NCBI RefSeq assembly: GCF_945952055.1
Contig: NZ_CAMFHB010000014.1
Location: 62,001-126,000 of the forward strand
Length of the DNA stretch: 64,000 nucleotides
Direction of reading: 5' to 3'
From: an uncultured Alsobacter sp.
GTDB lineage: Bacteria; Pseudomonadota; Alphaproteobacteria; Rhizobiales; Beijerinckiaceae
Of the stretch, positions 53,459-62,624 are shown in pieces (the stretch's first letter is position 1; each line of letters starts with the position of its first letter). The notes under the pieces were generated by a model, which was not told where the DNA came from, did not search any database, and saw only the letters and a program-made list of their open reading frames with translations. A program made the position numbers and the translations under genes.

Positions 53459-55120
53459 TCAGACGTCCCGCGCCGACGAGACGATGCTCACGAACGTCTC
53501 GCCGGACATCGGCCGTCCGAACAGCCAACCCTGGGCCCGGGTGACGCCACGGTCCTGAAACCACTGGACCTGCCGTTCGGTCTCGACGCCCTCGGCGACG
53601 ATGTCGAGGTCGAGCTGTCGCGCGAGCTCGAGGATCTGGACGAGGACGGCGGACTTGGAGCTGTCGTGGTCGAAGGTCTCCGTGAAGCCGCGGTCGATCT
53701 TGATCGCGTCGACGGGAAGATCGCCGAGGTAGCTCAGGCTCGAATAGCCCGTCCCGAAGTCGTCCAGGTAGATGCGGTGGCCGCGGTCGCGCAGCAGCCT
53801 GAGACCGCTGACCGTCGCGTCGCGGTCGGCGGTGGCGTGCTCCGTCACCTCGAACGCGACGGATGACGGCGGCAGGCCGGCCTCGGCGCAGACGTCGTCA
53901 ACGATGGAGAAGAAGGCACCGTTGCGCAGGTCGCGCACGGAGATGTTGACGTTCACGTGGAAGCCCGGCTGCTCGGACAACAGCGGCGCGAGGTCGACCA
54001 CCGCGCGACGCAGCACGAGTTCCGTGATGTCCGACACCCAGCCGCGCGCCTCCGCAACCGGGATGAAGACGGACGGCGGCACGAACTGCCCCGTGTCGTC
54101 CAGCCAGCGCACGAGCGCCTCGCAGCCGACGACGCGCCGCTCGGGCAGGGCGACCACCGGCTGGTAGAGAACGTCGAGACGCCCGTCGCCCAGCGCCCGC
54201 TTGAGGCGGGCGGGCAGGGTTCGCGTGCGCCGGCGCGCCACGTCCACGAGGAGCGCGACGATCAGGCCCAGCAGGCCGCCCAGGATCGCGCCGGCCGCGA
54301 GCAGGGGCAGGTTCGTCTCCCGGATCGTGGCCTTCTCCAGCGCCGCCGTGACGCAGAGGGACTGCTCGACGTCACAGGCTGGCTGGAACACCGTGCCGCC
54401 GCGGTCCACGGCCTTGCCGGCCAGGATGGCGCCCGGCTCGAGCGGGACGGAGCGACCGAAGAGGCGCAGGAAGCGCCCGTCCTTGCCGACATAGCCCGCG
54501 ACGTAGTCGGCGCCGAGCAGCACCTCGTCGGCCAGGGCATCGGGGTCCAGGACGGCGTTGGCCTCGCCGGCCTGCAGGATCGGTGCCCGGCTGTTGCGGG
54601 CCAGCAGGAGCGGTTCGGACGCGTAGACCGACAGGCCGCCCGGCGTTTCGAGGTCGGGCCTGACGATGTCGCGCGGGGTCGCGAGCCGCTGCAGAACACC
54701 CGAGCAGACCAGCTTGTCCCCGCGCAGGCGGCCGACATCCTTGACGTAGCGGGTGCGGAAGACCTCCTCGCGCAGCTTCTCGAGCTCCGCGTCCGAACAG
54801 AAGGCGTCGGGCTGGCGGTTGAACGTGTCGAGCGAGCGGCGCGCCTCGCGGTCCATGGCCGCGAAGTGGGAGAGGACGCCGCGGGCGACCGACGACAGCC
54901 GCTGCTGCGACAGGTCGAGCACGATCGACCAGGTCGCGAAGGCGCACACGGACGCGCAGGCCAGCATGAGCCCGAGGTAGAGGGCGGCCATCCTGGCGAG
55001 GTGCCAGGCGGGTCCGCCTCCCCCGGCTGGATCGTCGGCTTCAACTGGCTGCAAGAACGAAGACTCGCGTGATGCTCCACCGGGGACCTTCATTCTGAAC
55101 GGAAAGTGCAAAGGATCCAT
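53459..55120 (-). CDS. CSS-motif EAL-domain cyclic-di-GMP phosphodiesterase
   Basis: A 553-residue membrane protein. Two helices (~46-68 and ~268-292) flank a periplasmic CSS-motif domain with cysteines in DAFCSDAEL and DKLVCSGVL, a redox-sensitive arrangement known from E. coli PdeC-type proteins. The cytoplasmic EAL domain is complete: CEALVRW, NVNISVRDLRN, FEVTEH, LDDFGTGYSSLSYL, IKIDRGF and AEGVETERQ. It should be an active c-di-GMP hydrolase, perhaps controlled by periplasmic disulfide formation. The start is uncertain among 55144 (GTG), 55120, 55093 and 54991. Confidence 0.9.
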   Translation of the reverse strand: MDPLHFPFRMKVPGGASRESSFLQPVEADDPAGGGGPAWHLARMAALYLGLMLACASVCAFATWSIVLDLSQQRLSSVARGVLSHFAAMDREARRSLDTFNRQPDAFCSDAELEKLREEVFRTRYVKDVGRLRGDKLVCSGVLQRLATPRDIVRPDLETPGGLSVYASEPLLLARNSRAPILQAGEANAVLDPDALADEVLLGADYVAGYVGKDGRFLRLFGRSVPLEPGAILAGKAVDRGGTVFQPACDVEQSLCVTAALEKATIRETNLPLLAAGAILGGLLGLIVALLVDVARRRTRTLPARLKRALGDGRLDVLYQPVVALPERRVVGCEALVRWLDDTGQFVPPSVFIPVAEARGWVSDITELVLRRAVVDLAPLLSEQPGFHVNVNISVRDLRNGAFFSIVDDVCAEAGLPPSSVAFEVTEHATADRDATVSGLRLLRDRGHRIYLDDFGTGYSSLSYLGDLPVDAIKIDRGFTETFDHDSSKSAVLVQILELARQLDLDIVAEGVETERQVQWFQDRGVTRAQGWLFGRPMSGETFVSIVSSARDV

Positions 55121-55207
55121 TGAGGATCCGGCCGTCCCGATCACGCTCGCTGGCGCTCCGGACCTGCGTTCCGTATAAGCGCCGGTGTTGCGGACCGGGG
55201 CTGGAAC

Positions 55208-55939
55208 ATGGCCGTCTCACAGTCGAAACCTGCCAGGAAGGCGAAGGTCGGGTCCCCCGTCGAGAACGGCGGGAGGCAGGCCTCTCTCACCGAGCAGGTG
55301 TATCTGCGCCTGCGCGACGAGATCCTGACCTGCGAGCTCGAACCGGGCCGCGAGCTGTCGGAGGCCGAGCTCGCCGCCCGCTTCGAAGTCAGCAAGACCC
55401 CCGTGCGCGAGGCCCTCGCGACCCTGCGGCTCGAAGGGTTGATCCGCACCTTTCCCCGGCGGGGCTACCAGGTTCTGCCGGTCACCTTCGGCGACATGAA
55501 CGACCTGTTCGACGTTCGCACGGTGCTGGAGGCGGGGGCCGCGGAATTCGCCTGCGTGCGGATCTCCGACGAGGAGCTCGACCAGCTCGAGCGCATGGCC
55601 GACGTCGTCTACCATCGCGGCGAGCAGCCCAGCACGAAGCGCTTCATCGAGGCGAACCGGGACTTCCACGCCGCCATCGCCAAGGCGTCCGGCAACGACC
55701 GGCTCTTCCAGCTGGTGCTGCGGCACATCACCGAGCTCGAGCGCTTCTTCTACCTCGGCGCCCGGCTGCGCGACGTGAACACCGAGACCAAGAGCGACCA
55801 CCACGAGATCGTCGACGTTCTGCGCCGGCGCGACCCGGCCGCCGCGCGCGCCATCATGATCCGGCACAACGAGATCACCCGGCGCGGGCTCTTCGCGGCC
55901 CTCACCTCCTCGCGCAGCCACGGCCTGATCAGCATCTGA
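55208..55939 (+). CDS. GntR-family regulator, FCD subfamily
   Basis: A 243-residue regulator. The N-terminal winged helix has LTEQVYLRLRDEILTCELEPG and FEVSKTPVREALATLRLEGLI. The FCD effector domain shows its metal-binding pattern in ANRDFHAAIAKASGN, LRHITELERFFY and SDHHEIVDVLRRRD. FCD regulators sense small organic acids and usually control the adjacent catabolic operon, here the rightward genes from 56059 onward. Two similar AT-rich elements at 55987-56006 and 61635-61654 are candidate binding sites. Confidence 0.92.
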   Translation: MAVSQSKPARKAKVGSPVENGGRQASLTEQVYLRLRDEILTCELEPGRELSEAELAARFEVSKTPVREALATLRLEGLIRTFPRRGYQVLPVTFGDMNDLFDVRTVLEAGAAEFACVRISDEELDQLERMADVVYHRGEQPSTKRFIEANRDFHAAIAKASGNDRLFQLVLRHITELERFFYLGARLRDVNTETKSDHHEIVDVLRRRDPAAARAIMIRHNEITRRGLFAALTSSRSHGLISI

Positions 55940-55986
55940 GCCGCATCGGCCCGATTGACGGGACCCCGCTCTGGCTGCTTTCTTGC

Positions 55987-56006
55987 GTGGGATATATCTC
56001 GTAATA
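55987..56006 (+). promoter_or_regulatory. AT-rich element upstream of the catabolic operon (site 1)
   Basis: GTGGGATATATCTCGTAATA ending 52 bp before the GTG at 56059. It agrees in 13 of 20 positions with the element at 61635-61654, which lies 48 bp before another gene of the cluster. It may be the GntR operator or simply a shared -10 region. Confidence 0.35.
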
Positions 56007-56058
56007 TTTCTGCGAGTGTCCCAGTCCCGGCTGTGCCGGGCTCGACCGCGAGGTGCAC

Positions 56059-57174
56059 GTGATCGGCGTGACGATGGATGCGACAGGCGCCTTTCCCGCG
56101 GACTACGCGTCCTCGGCCGAGCGCTTTCGGACCACGGCGGCGCGCCTCGGCGCGAGCCTGGCCCGCTACGACAACCCGGGCACGGGTCCCGCCGGCGAAC
56201 CGCTGGCCACGGACACGGCCTGGTTCGGCCCCCGCGACGCCGAGCGCGTGCTCCTCCTCGTCGCCGCGACCCACGGCGTCGAGGGCTTCTGCGGAGCCGG
56301 CGCGAAGATGGACTGGATGACCCATGGCGGGCCGGCGTCGTTGCCCGCCGGGACCGCCGCGCTCCTCGTCCACGCCATCAACCCCTACGGCTTCGCCTGG
56401 CTGCGGCGGACGACCGAGGAGGGGGTCGACCTCAATCGCAACTGCATCCGCTTCGAGGACGGCCTGCCCGACAATCCCGGCTACAGGGAGCTCGCCGCGC
56501 ATCTCGTGCCGCCGTCGCTGGACGCCGCGGCGCTGGCGCGCGCCGACGCGGCGCTCGCCGACTACAAGGCCCGCCACGGCCTCTTCGCCTACGACGTCGC
56601 GCGCAGCTCGGGGCAGTACACCCATCCCGAGGGGCTCTTCTACGGCGGCACCGGACCGACCTGGTCGCTGCGCACGATCGAGGCGGTCTGCCGCGACAAC
56701 CGGCTCGGCGAGCGCAAGGGCGTGGCCGTGATCGACTACCACACCGGGCTGGGCCCCTTCGGCTATGGCGAGCCGATCGTCGGGCACAAGCCGGGCACGG
56801 CCGGCCAGGCGCGGTGCCGGGCCTGGTACGGGTCGAGCCTGGGCGAGCCCCTGCTCGGCACCTCCTCCTCCGTCCCCATTGCCGGCCTGACGCAATACGC
56901 GTGGGAGCGCCTCGTGGGGGCCGACCGGCTGACCTTCATCGCCCTCGAGTTCGGCACCTTCGCCTCGGACGTCGGCACCGTCGCCCTGAGGGCCGAGCAC
57001 TGGCTGCACGCCCGGGGCCCCGTCGACTGGGCGAGCGAGGAGGCCCGCGCGATCAAGGCGGCGCTGCGCCGCTTCTACTACCCCGGCACGCGCGACTGGC
57101 AGGAACTCGTCCTGCTGCGCAGCCGCCAGATCCTCGCGCAGGCCACGGCCGGCCTGCAGACCGCCCATCCCTGA
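56059..57174 (+). CDS. DUF2817 / M14-like zinc carboxypeptidase
   Basis: A ~371-residue cytoplasmic protein. The M14-type zinc site is visible: His-x2-Glu in ATHGVEGFCG and a third His in IDYHTGLGP; the catalytic Glu is in ALEFGTFA, and VDLNRNCIRFED gives the substrate-binding Asn-Arg. Members cleave C-terminal amides or N-acyl amino acids. The start is uncertain: GTG at 56059 has GAGG five bases upstream; 56053 (GTG) and 56074 (ATG) are alternatives. First enzyme gene of the GntR-linked cluster, so it may free an amino acid from an amide. Confidence 0.82.
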   Translation: MIGVTMDATGAFPADYASSAERFRTTAARLGASLARYDNPGTGPAGEPLATDTAWFGPRDAERVLLLVAATHGVEGFCGAGAKMDWMTHGGPASLPAGTAALLVHAINPYGFAWLRRTTEEGVDLNRNCIRFEDGLPDNPGYRELAAHLVPPSLDAAALARADAALADYKARHGLFAYDVARSSGQYTHPEGLFYGGTGPTWSLRTIEAVCRDNRLGERKGVAVIDYHTGLGPFGYGEPIVGHKPGTAGQARCRAWYGSSLGEPLLGTSSSVPIAGLTQYAWERLVGADRLTFIALEFGTFASDVGTVALRAEHWLHARGPVDWASEEARAIKAALRRFYYPGTRDWQELVLLRSRQILAQATAGLQTAHP

Positions 57175-57211
57175 CCAAACGCTCGGGCCAGCCCGCCGGG
57201 AGAACCGCCCC

Positions 57212-57874
57212 ATGAAGCGCATCCTCGTCCTCAACCCCAACAGTTCCGCCGACATCACGGCATCGATGTCGGCCGCGCTGGAGATCACGCGCGTTCCCGG
57301 CGGGCCGGAGATCGTCTGCGCGACGCTGGCGGAAGGACCTCCGGGCATCGAGACCCAGGCCCATGTGGAGGGCGTCGTCGTCCCGACCGTGCGCTATTTC
57401 GAGGAGCATCCGGCCGACGCCTACGTGATCGGCTGCTTCTCCGACCCGGGGCTGCACATGGCCCGCGAGCGGATCGCCAAGCCGGTCATGGGCATCGCCG
57501 AGTCGGCGTTCCTCGCCGCGCTCGGCCTGGGCTACCGGTTCGGCATCGTGGCCATCAAGAAGGGCTCGATCCCGCGTCACATGCGGACCGTGCGGTCCAT
57601 GGGACTTGAGGGCCGGCTGGCGGGCGACCGGGCGCTCGACATCGGCGTGACCGAGATGCTGCACGGCGCGCGCGTCGTCGACCGGATCGTCGAGGTCGGC
57701 ACGGAACTGCGGGACCGCGACGGAGCGGACGTGCTGATCCTGGGATGCGCCAGCATGGGCGGCTTCCGCAGCGAAATCGAGGCCCGCGTGGGCCTGCCGG
57801 TCGTCGATCCGACGCAGGCCGCCGTGGCACGCGCCATGGCCCTCCTCACTCTCGGCTACGGACGCGCCGCATGA
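57212..57874 (+). CDS. Aspartate/glutamate/hydantoin racemase family protein
   Basis: A 220-residue enzyme with two candidate catalytic cysteines: VIGCFSDPG (~residue 75) and ILGCASMGG (~residue 176). ILVLNPNSSADIT is the family N terminus. Members racemise hydantoins, allantoin or acidic amino acids without cofactor. GGGAG lies about nine bases before the ATG. Its stop overlaps the next ATG (ATGA), so it is translationally coupled to the cyclic amidohydrolase, a pairing that recalls hydantoin or allantoin utilisation. Confidence 0.88.
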   Translation: MKRILVLNPNSSADITASMSAALEITRVPGGPEIVCATLAEGPPGIETQAHVEGVVVPTVRYFEEHPADAYVIGCFSDPGLHMARERIAKPVMGIAESAFLAALGLGYRFGIVAIKKGSIPRHMRTVRSMGLEGRLAGDRALDIGVTEMLHGARVVDRIVEVGTELRDRDGADVLILGCASMGGFRSEIEARVGLPVVDPTQAAVARAMALLTLGYGRAA

Positions 57875-59235
57875 CCGGACAGGCTTTCGACCGGCTCGTC
57901 GCCGGAACCCTCGTGCTGCCCGACCGGCTGGTCCCGAACGGGTGGATCGCCATCCGCGGCGAGACTATCGCCGCCATCGGCGAGGGGCCACGCCCGGAGG
58001 CCGCGACCGTCCACGACGCGGGTGAGGCGCTGCTGCTGCCCGGCGTGATCGACGGGCAGACCCACGCCACCAGCGCGCGCGGACTGCCGGGCATCGAGTC
58101 CTCCACGCGCGGAGCGCTGGCGGGCGGCATCACGACCCTCGTCGACATGCCCTACGACAACCCCGAACCGCTGAACACCATGGCCAAGTTCGAGGCCAAG
58201 GCCGAGGCCATCGCGCGGTTCTCCCATGCCGACATGGCCCTCTACGGCACGGTGGTGCCCGGCCAGGGCACCGGCGACATGGCCGCCCTGGCCCGCGCCG
58301 GGATCGCGGCCTGGAAGATCTCCAGCTTCGAGAGCAATCCGGTCCGGTTCCCGCGGCTGCCCGCGGACGAGACCCAGGCGATCCTGGAGGCGTCCGTCGC
58401 GACCGGACTGCCGGTCGGCCTGCACAACGAGGACCAGGAGATCGTGCGGGCGCAGATCGCCGCGTACAAGGCCCAGGGCAAGATCACGCCCGAATGGCAC
58501 GAGCCCTCGCGTCCCGTCTCGGCGGAGATGGCGGCCACGGTGCTGTTCCTCGAGCTGGGCAAGGCCACGGGCGCCCACGTCCACATCGTCCACTTCTCGC
58601 ACCCGCGCGGCTACGAGCTCATCCGCGCGTACCGGGAGATGGGCGTGCGGGCGACCGCGGAGCTGTGCGTCCACTACCTCCACTTCGACAACGACCGCGA
58701 CATCGCGCGGCTCGGCGCGCGCATGAAGGTGAGCCCGCCGATCCGCGGCGGCGTCATCGACGGGCTCTGGGCGGCGCTGGAGGACGGCGAGGTGGCGTTC
58801 GTCTCCTCGGACCATTCGAGCTGGCCCATCGACAACAAGCTCGTTCCCTCGATCTTCGATGCCGGTGCCGGCATTCCGGGCTTCGAGACGATGCTCGTGT
58901 CCTTCTACACCGACCTCGCGAACCGGGGCGCCAAGGACCCCGCGCTCACGGTGGCGGCCTACCTGTCCGAGAAGCCCGCGCGCTTCTTCGGCCTGTGGCC
59001 GCGCAAGGGAAGCCTGGCCGTCGGTGCCGACGCCGACATCGTGGTGCTGCAGACCGGCGACTTCCTCTTCGATGCCAGCAAGAACCACGACGAGCTGCGC
59101 TGGTCGCCCTATGACGGCGAGCGGTTCAGGGCCCGCGTGGCCGCGACCTACCTGCGCGGCAAGCCGGCCTACGACGGCACGGCGATCGTGAACCGGCCGG
59201 GCGACGGTCGCTTCGTCGCCCGCAGCGGCTCCTGA
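57871..59235 (+). CDS. Cyclic amidohydrolase (dihydroorotase/hydantoinase/allantoinase-like) with Q-x-H motif
   Basis: A 454-residue amidohydrolase. The metal motif normally read D-x-H-x-H appears as GVIDGQTHATSARG, with Gln in place of the first His. Later elements are as expected: Lys in AWKISSFES (carbamylated Lys), His in VHIVHFSHPRG, and Asp in FVSSDHSSW. VDMPYDNPEPLN and the C-terminal GADADIVVLQTGDF are typical of the hydantoinase/allantoinase group. It should open or close a cyclic amide ring, but the lost ligand suggests a changed metal centre. The ATG overlaps the racemase stop. Confidence 0.85.
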   Translation: MTGQAFDRLVAGTLVLPDRLVPNGWIAIRGETIAAIGEGPRPEAATVHDAGEALLLPGVIDGQTHATSARGLPGIESSTRGALAGGITTLVDMPYDNPEPLNTMAKFEAKAEAIARFSHADMALYGTVVPGQGTGDMAALARAGIAAWKISSFESNPVRFPRLPADETQAILEASVATGLPVGLHNEDQEIVRAQIAAYKAQGKITPEWHEPSRPVSAEMAATVLFLELGKATGAHVHIVHFSHPRGYELIRAYREMGVRATAELCVHYLHFDNDRDIARLGARMKVSPPIRGGVIDGLWAALEDGEVAFVSSDHSSWPIDNKLVPSIFDAGAGIPGFETMLVSFYTDLANRGAKDPALTVAAYLSEKPARFFGLWPRKGSLAVGADADIVVLQTGDFLFDASKNHDELRWSPYDGERFRARVAATYLRGKPAYDGTAIVNRPGDGRFVARSGS

Positions 59236-59237
59236 GC

Positions 59238-60536
59238 ATGGCCCAGGACACCTTCAGCCGGTCCGTGTGGTCGGCCATCACGCCGCCGGCCAGACCGGCG
59301 CCCGCGCTGGAGGGCGCGACGCGGGCGGACGTCGCGGTCGTGGGCGCGGGCTTCCTCGGCCTCGTGACGGCGTTGCATCTGGCCGAGGCCGGCGTCGACG
59401 TCGTGCTGCTCGAAGCGGAGGAGCCGGGCTTCGGTGCCTCCGGGCGCAACACCGGCTTCGTCGTTCCCAGCCTCAAGGCCCACATCACCCCGGCCCACGT
59501 GAAGGCTGCGCTCGGGCCGGAGCACGGTGAACGGCTCTTCCGTCTCGTCGGGGCCTCGGGAGCGGCCGTCTTCGACCTCGTCGACCGTCTGGGCCTCGCC
59601 TGCGACGCGGAGCGCACGGGCTGGCTGCAGCCAGCGCACACGCCGGCCACGCTCAGGGTGCTGGAAGGCAACCGCGACAACTGGCTGACGCTGGGACGCA
59701 GCGTCGACATCCTGTCGCCGGACGAGACGACCCGCATGAGCGGCGTCGCCGGCTACCACGGCGCGCTGTTCGACCGCACCGGCGGGCAGATCAATCCCCT
59801 CGCCTACGCCCGTGAGCTGGCACGCGCGCTCGGCGCTGCCGGCGGGCGCCTCCACGCCGGCACGCGCGTGACGGCGCTGACGGCCAAGGACGGCGGCTGG
59901 TTGGTGGAGACCGACGGCGGCTCGGTCCAGGCCGGACGTGTCGTGCTGACGACCAACGCACTCGTCGGCGATCTCGTGCCGGCGCTGGACGCGAGCATCG
60001 TGCCGGTGCGTGTCCACCAGATCGCGACCCAGCCCCTGCCGGCCGAGCTGCAGCAGCGGATCCTGCCGCGCCGCTGCCCGCTCGCCGATACGCGGCGCCA
60101 CACCCTGGCCATCCGCTGGTCGCCCGATGGACGCCTCCTCACCGGCGGCCTCGTCGTGCCGGGGCCGGCACCGCTGGCCCGCGCCGCGTCGTTCTTCACG
60201 GCGCGGCTGCGCCGCTACCTGCCGGGCCTGCCGGCACTGCGCGCCGAGCACGTGTGGAGCGGCGTCATCGCCGCGACGATGGACAGCCTTCCGCGCCTCT
60301 ACCAGCTCGGGCCCGGCCTCGACGCCGTGGTCGCCTGCAACGGCCGCGGCATCGCGCTGACGACGGCCATGGGCATCGAGATGGCGAAGCTCCTGACCGG
60401 CCGGGTGCGGGAGGCCGACTTCGTGCTGCCCAGGGTCGCGACGGCGCCGATCGCCGGACGCCGGCTCACGGGCGTCGCCCCGGCGTTCTGGCTGCCCTGG
60501 AACGCCCTGCGCGACCGCATCGAGGCGGGGCGCTGA
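59238..60536 (+). CDS. FAD-dependent amine/amino-acid oxidoreductase (DAO family)
   Basis: A 432-residue flavoenzyme. The dinucleotide motif is VAVVGAGFLGLVTALHLAE followed by VVLLEAEEPGFGASGRNTGFV, as in the gamma-glutamylputrescine oxidase/PuuB-like branch of DAO proteins. GGQINPLAYARELARAL and VACNGRGIALTTAMG (C-terminal FAD-binding) are present. It would oxidise a secondary or primary amine to an imine. It starts two bases after the amidohydrolase stop, so it belongs to the same operon. Confidence 0.88.
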   Translation: MAQDTFSRSVWSAITPPARPAPALEGATRADVAVVGAGFLGLVTALHLAEAGVDVVLLEAEEPGFGASGRNTGFVVPSLKAHITPAHVKAALGPEHGERLFRLVGASGAAVFDLVDRLGLACDAERTGWLQPAHTPATLRVLEGNRDNWLTLGRSVDILSPDETTRMSGVAGYHGALFDRTGGQINPLAYARELARALGAAGGRLHAGTRVTALTAKDGGWLVETDGGSVQAGRVVLTTNALVGDLVPALDASIVPVRVHQIATQPLPAELQQRILPRRCPLADTRRHTLAIRWSPDGRLLTGGLVVPGPAPLARAASFFTARLRRYLPGLPALRAEHVWSGVIAATMDSLPRLYQLGPGLDAVVACNGRGIALTTAMGIEMAKLLTGRVREADFVLPRVATAPIAGRRLTGVAPAFWLPWNALRDRIEAGR

Positions 60537-60555
60537 CGAGAGCGGGAGGCCGCGC

Positions 60556-61527
60556 ATGACCGAACGCCCCGTCTGGTTTTCGCGCGCCGAGGTCGAAGCC
60601 CTGCTGGATCCGCTCGCCTTGCTGGAGCGCCTGCGGTCGGCCTTCCTCGACGTCGCGGCGGGGACCGTCTCCGACCCGCGGCCGCTGCGCATCGACGCGC
60701 CCGAGCATGCCGCAAATTACGTCGGCTTCCCGTGCTACTGGCCGGCCGCCGGCCTCGCCTGCGTGAAGGTGCTGTCGGGCGCGGAGCGAAACCCGGAACG
60801 GGGCCTGCCGATCATCGACGCGGTGCTGGTGGTCATGGACGCGCCCACCGGCCGGATCCTCGCCATCATGGACGCGGCGGCGATCACGGCGGCGCGGACG
60901 GCCGCCGTCACCGCGCTGGCCGTGGCGGCGCTCGGCCCCGCACCGGGCGGGCGCGTGGGACTGATCGGCACGGGCGTGCAGATGGAAGCCCATGCGCGCT
61001 TCCTCGCGCTGCAGGGCGGAGTCGACGAATTCATCGTCGCGTCGGCGGGCGAGGACCTGCCGCGGGCGAAGGCCGCGGCCCTCCGGGTGGCGGAGGCGAG
61101 CGGCCGCCCGGCGCGGGCCGGCTCGCGCAGGGATGCCGCGGGGGCGGACGTGGTCGTCCTCACCTCCGTCTCGACCGCGCCGCTCTTCGTCGCCGAGGCC
61201 ACGGCCCCGCATGCCATCGTGGCCTCGGTCGGACCTTTCCTGCCCCATGCGACGGAACTCGACGAGCGGCTGGTCTGGTCGGCCTCACGCCTCGTGTCCG
61301 ACCGGCGCGACAGGTTTCTCGACCAGTGGCGGACGGCGGCGGACCGGCTCGGGCCCGCCTATGGCCGCGTCGAGGATCTCCCCGCGCTCCTGGCGGGTCC
61401 CGCCACGCCGTCCACGGGCGTCCGGGTGTTCCTCTCCGACGGTCGGGCGATCGAAGATCTTGCGGCGGCCGCGCTTGTGCTCGAAGCTGCGCGGGAGCGG
61501 GGCGTCCCGGGGCTCGCGTTGCCATGA
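60556..61527 (+). CDS. Ornithine cyclodeaminase / mu-crystallin family protein
   Basis: A 323-residue NAD-dependent enzyme. Substrate-domain parts are ACVKVLSG (catalytic Lys) and PIIDAVLVVMDAPTGRILAIMDAAAITAARTAA (abridged: MDAAAITAARTAA with the conserved Arg); the Rossmann motif is VGLIGTGVQMEAHARFL. Members convert ornithine to proline, or act as ketimine reductases or alanine dehydrogenases. After the amine oxidase it could reduce or cyclise the imine product. GGGAGG lies six bases before the ATG. Substrate unknown. Confidence 0.88.
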   Translation: MTERPVWFSRAEVEALLDPLALLERLRSAFLDVAAGTVSDPRPLRIDAPEHAANYVGFPCYWPAAGLACVKVLSGAERNPERGLPIIDAVLVVMDAPTGRILAIMDAAAITAARTAAVTALAVAALGPAPGGRVGLIGTGVQMEAHARFLALQGGVDEFIVASAGEDLPRAKAAALRVAEASGRPARAGSRRDAAGADVVVLTSVSTAPLFVAEATAPHAIVASVGPFLPHATELDERLVWSASRLVSDRRDRFLDQWRTAADRLGPAYGRVEDLPALLAGPATPSTGVRVFLSDGRAIEDLAAAALVLEAARERGVPGLALP

Positions 61528-61634
61528 CCGCCGCCCTCCGAATGGGCAGGCGACCAGCGTCTGCCAAGCATTGCAGCAGCATTTCGCCGTGAGTGACGCA
61601 GATCGAGGCAGTTGCGCGATTGCGCCGGAGTACC

Positions 61635-61654
61635 GTGTAAGATATCACTAGATA
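61635..61654 (+). promoter_or_regulatory. AT-rich element upstream of the transport genes (site 2)
   Basis: GTGTAAGATATCACTAGATA, ending 48 bp before the ATG at 61703; it continues to CAC, so GTGTA and TACAC form an inverted repeat with 13 bases between (61635-61657). Matches site 1 in 13 of 20 positions. It lies in the largest gap (175 bp) inside the cluster, so a second promoter is likely here. Confidence 0.35.
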
Positions 61655-61702
61655 CACCAGACGGAGTTCCGGAAAGAGCCGGTTTCACAGGAGCTTGAAG
61701 GC

Positions 61703-62599
61703 ATGACGTCCGTCGTCGACTTCATTGTTCATGGCCCGCCGGGAAGCGCTCCTCCGGTTCTCGCCGACGCCTTCATAGCCGGCGTCCGCGAGGCTGGGAT
61801 CGACGATCGCGCGTGGCGCCTCGTGCCGCGCGGAGACGATCCCGGCGTCGATGCGATGGCCACCCTGATGCCCCGCTCCGCCGACCCCGACGTCCTGTCC
61901 ACCTGCACGCCGGTGTTCATCCAGGCTCCGCTGCTGCGGGCCATGGCGACCTCCCATCGCAATCTCACGCCGATCGCACGTCTGGTGGCCGACCGCTATT
62001 TCCTCGTGGTCCGCGCCGATGCCCCATGGCCGGACGCCGGCGCGTTCCTGGCCGACATCGCGCGGCGGCCGACCCGCACCGGCGGCTATTTCAAGGGCGG
62101 CATCAACCACCTGCTCGGCCTCTCCATCGCGGACCGGACCGGCGGCCAGGTCGAGTTCGTCGTGGTGCCGAGCGAGCCCGCCGTCTGGGTGGGCCTGATC
62201 GAGGGATCGCTCGACTGGGGCTGCGGCGTCGCTGCCGAGATCCTGCCGCACGTGGAGGCCGGCACGCTGCGGGTCCTGGCGGCGCTCGACCACGAGAGGC
62301 GCCCGCGCTTCCCCGACGTGCCGACGCTGGGCGAATTCGGCGCTCCGGTGACCTTCGAGCTCTGGCGTGGACTGATGGGGCCGCCCGCCCTGTCCGCGAA
62401 CGACCAGGCGCGCTGGCACGCGATCGTCGAGGCGGTGCGCGGCACCTCCGCCTGGAAGACCTACCTGGCCGGTCAGGGCCAGGAGGATGCCTACCTCCCG
62501 GGCGCCGGCTTCTCGGCGTTCCTGGAGCGCGAATGGGACTGGTACGAGCGGCATCTCGGGATGGCCGGGCTTCTGCCGCAACGATCGCAACCGGGGTGA
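61703..62599 (+). CDS. TctC-like (Bug family) binding protein without signal peptide
   Basis: A 298-residue protein with the fold pattern of tripartite tricarboxylate transporter binding proteins: FIVHGPPGSAPPVLADAF at the start, NLTPIARLVADRYFLVV, then SLDWGCGVAAEILPHVEAG and LGEFGAPVTFELWRGLMGPP. Such proteins are normally exported, yet no hydrophobic signal is present and an in-frame TAG at 61649-61651 rules out a longer form. AGGAG lies nine bases before the ATG. It may be a cytoplasmic ligand sensor or carrier. No TctA/TctB genes are seen; instead an ABC importer follows. Confidence 0.75.
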   Translation: MTSVVDFIVHGPPGSAPPVLADAFIAGVREAGIDDRAWRLVPRGDDPGVDAMATLMPRSADPDVLSTCTPVFIQAPLLRAMATSHRNLTPIARLVADRYFLVVRADAPWPDAGAFLADIARRPTRTGGYFKGGINHLLGLSIADRTGGQVEFVVVPSEPAVWVGLIEGSLDWGCGVAAEILPHVEAGTLRVLAALDHERRPRFPDVPTLGEFGAPVTFELWRGLMGPPALSANDQARWHAIVEAVRGTSAWKTYLAGQGQEDAYLPGAGFSAFLEREWDWYERHLGMAGLLPQRSQPG

Positions 62600-62624
62600 T
62601 CCCTCAACACAAGGAGTGCGGGTC

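Noticed and set aside
61547-61634. Possible tRNA or small RNA in the 175-bp gap before the TctC-like gene
   Set aside because: No cloverleaf or stable hairpin with a T run could be drawn.
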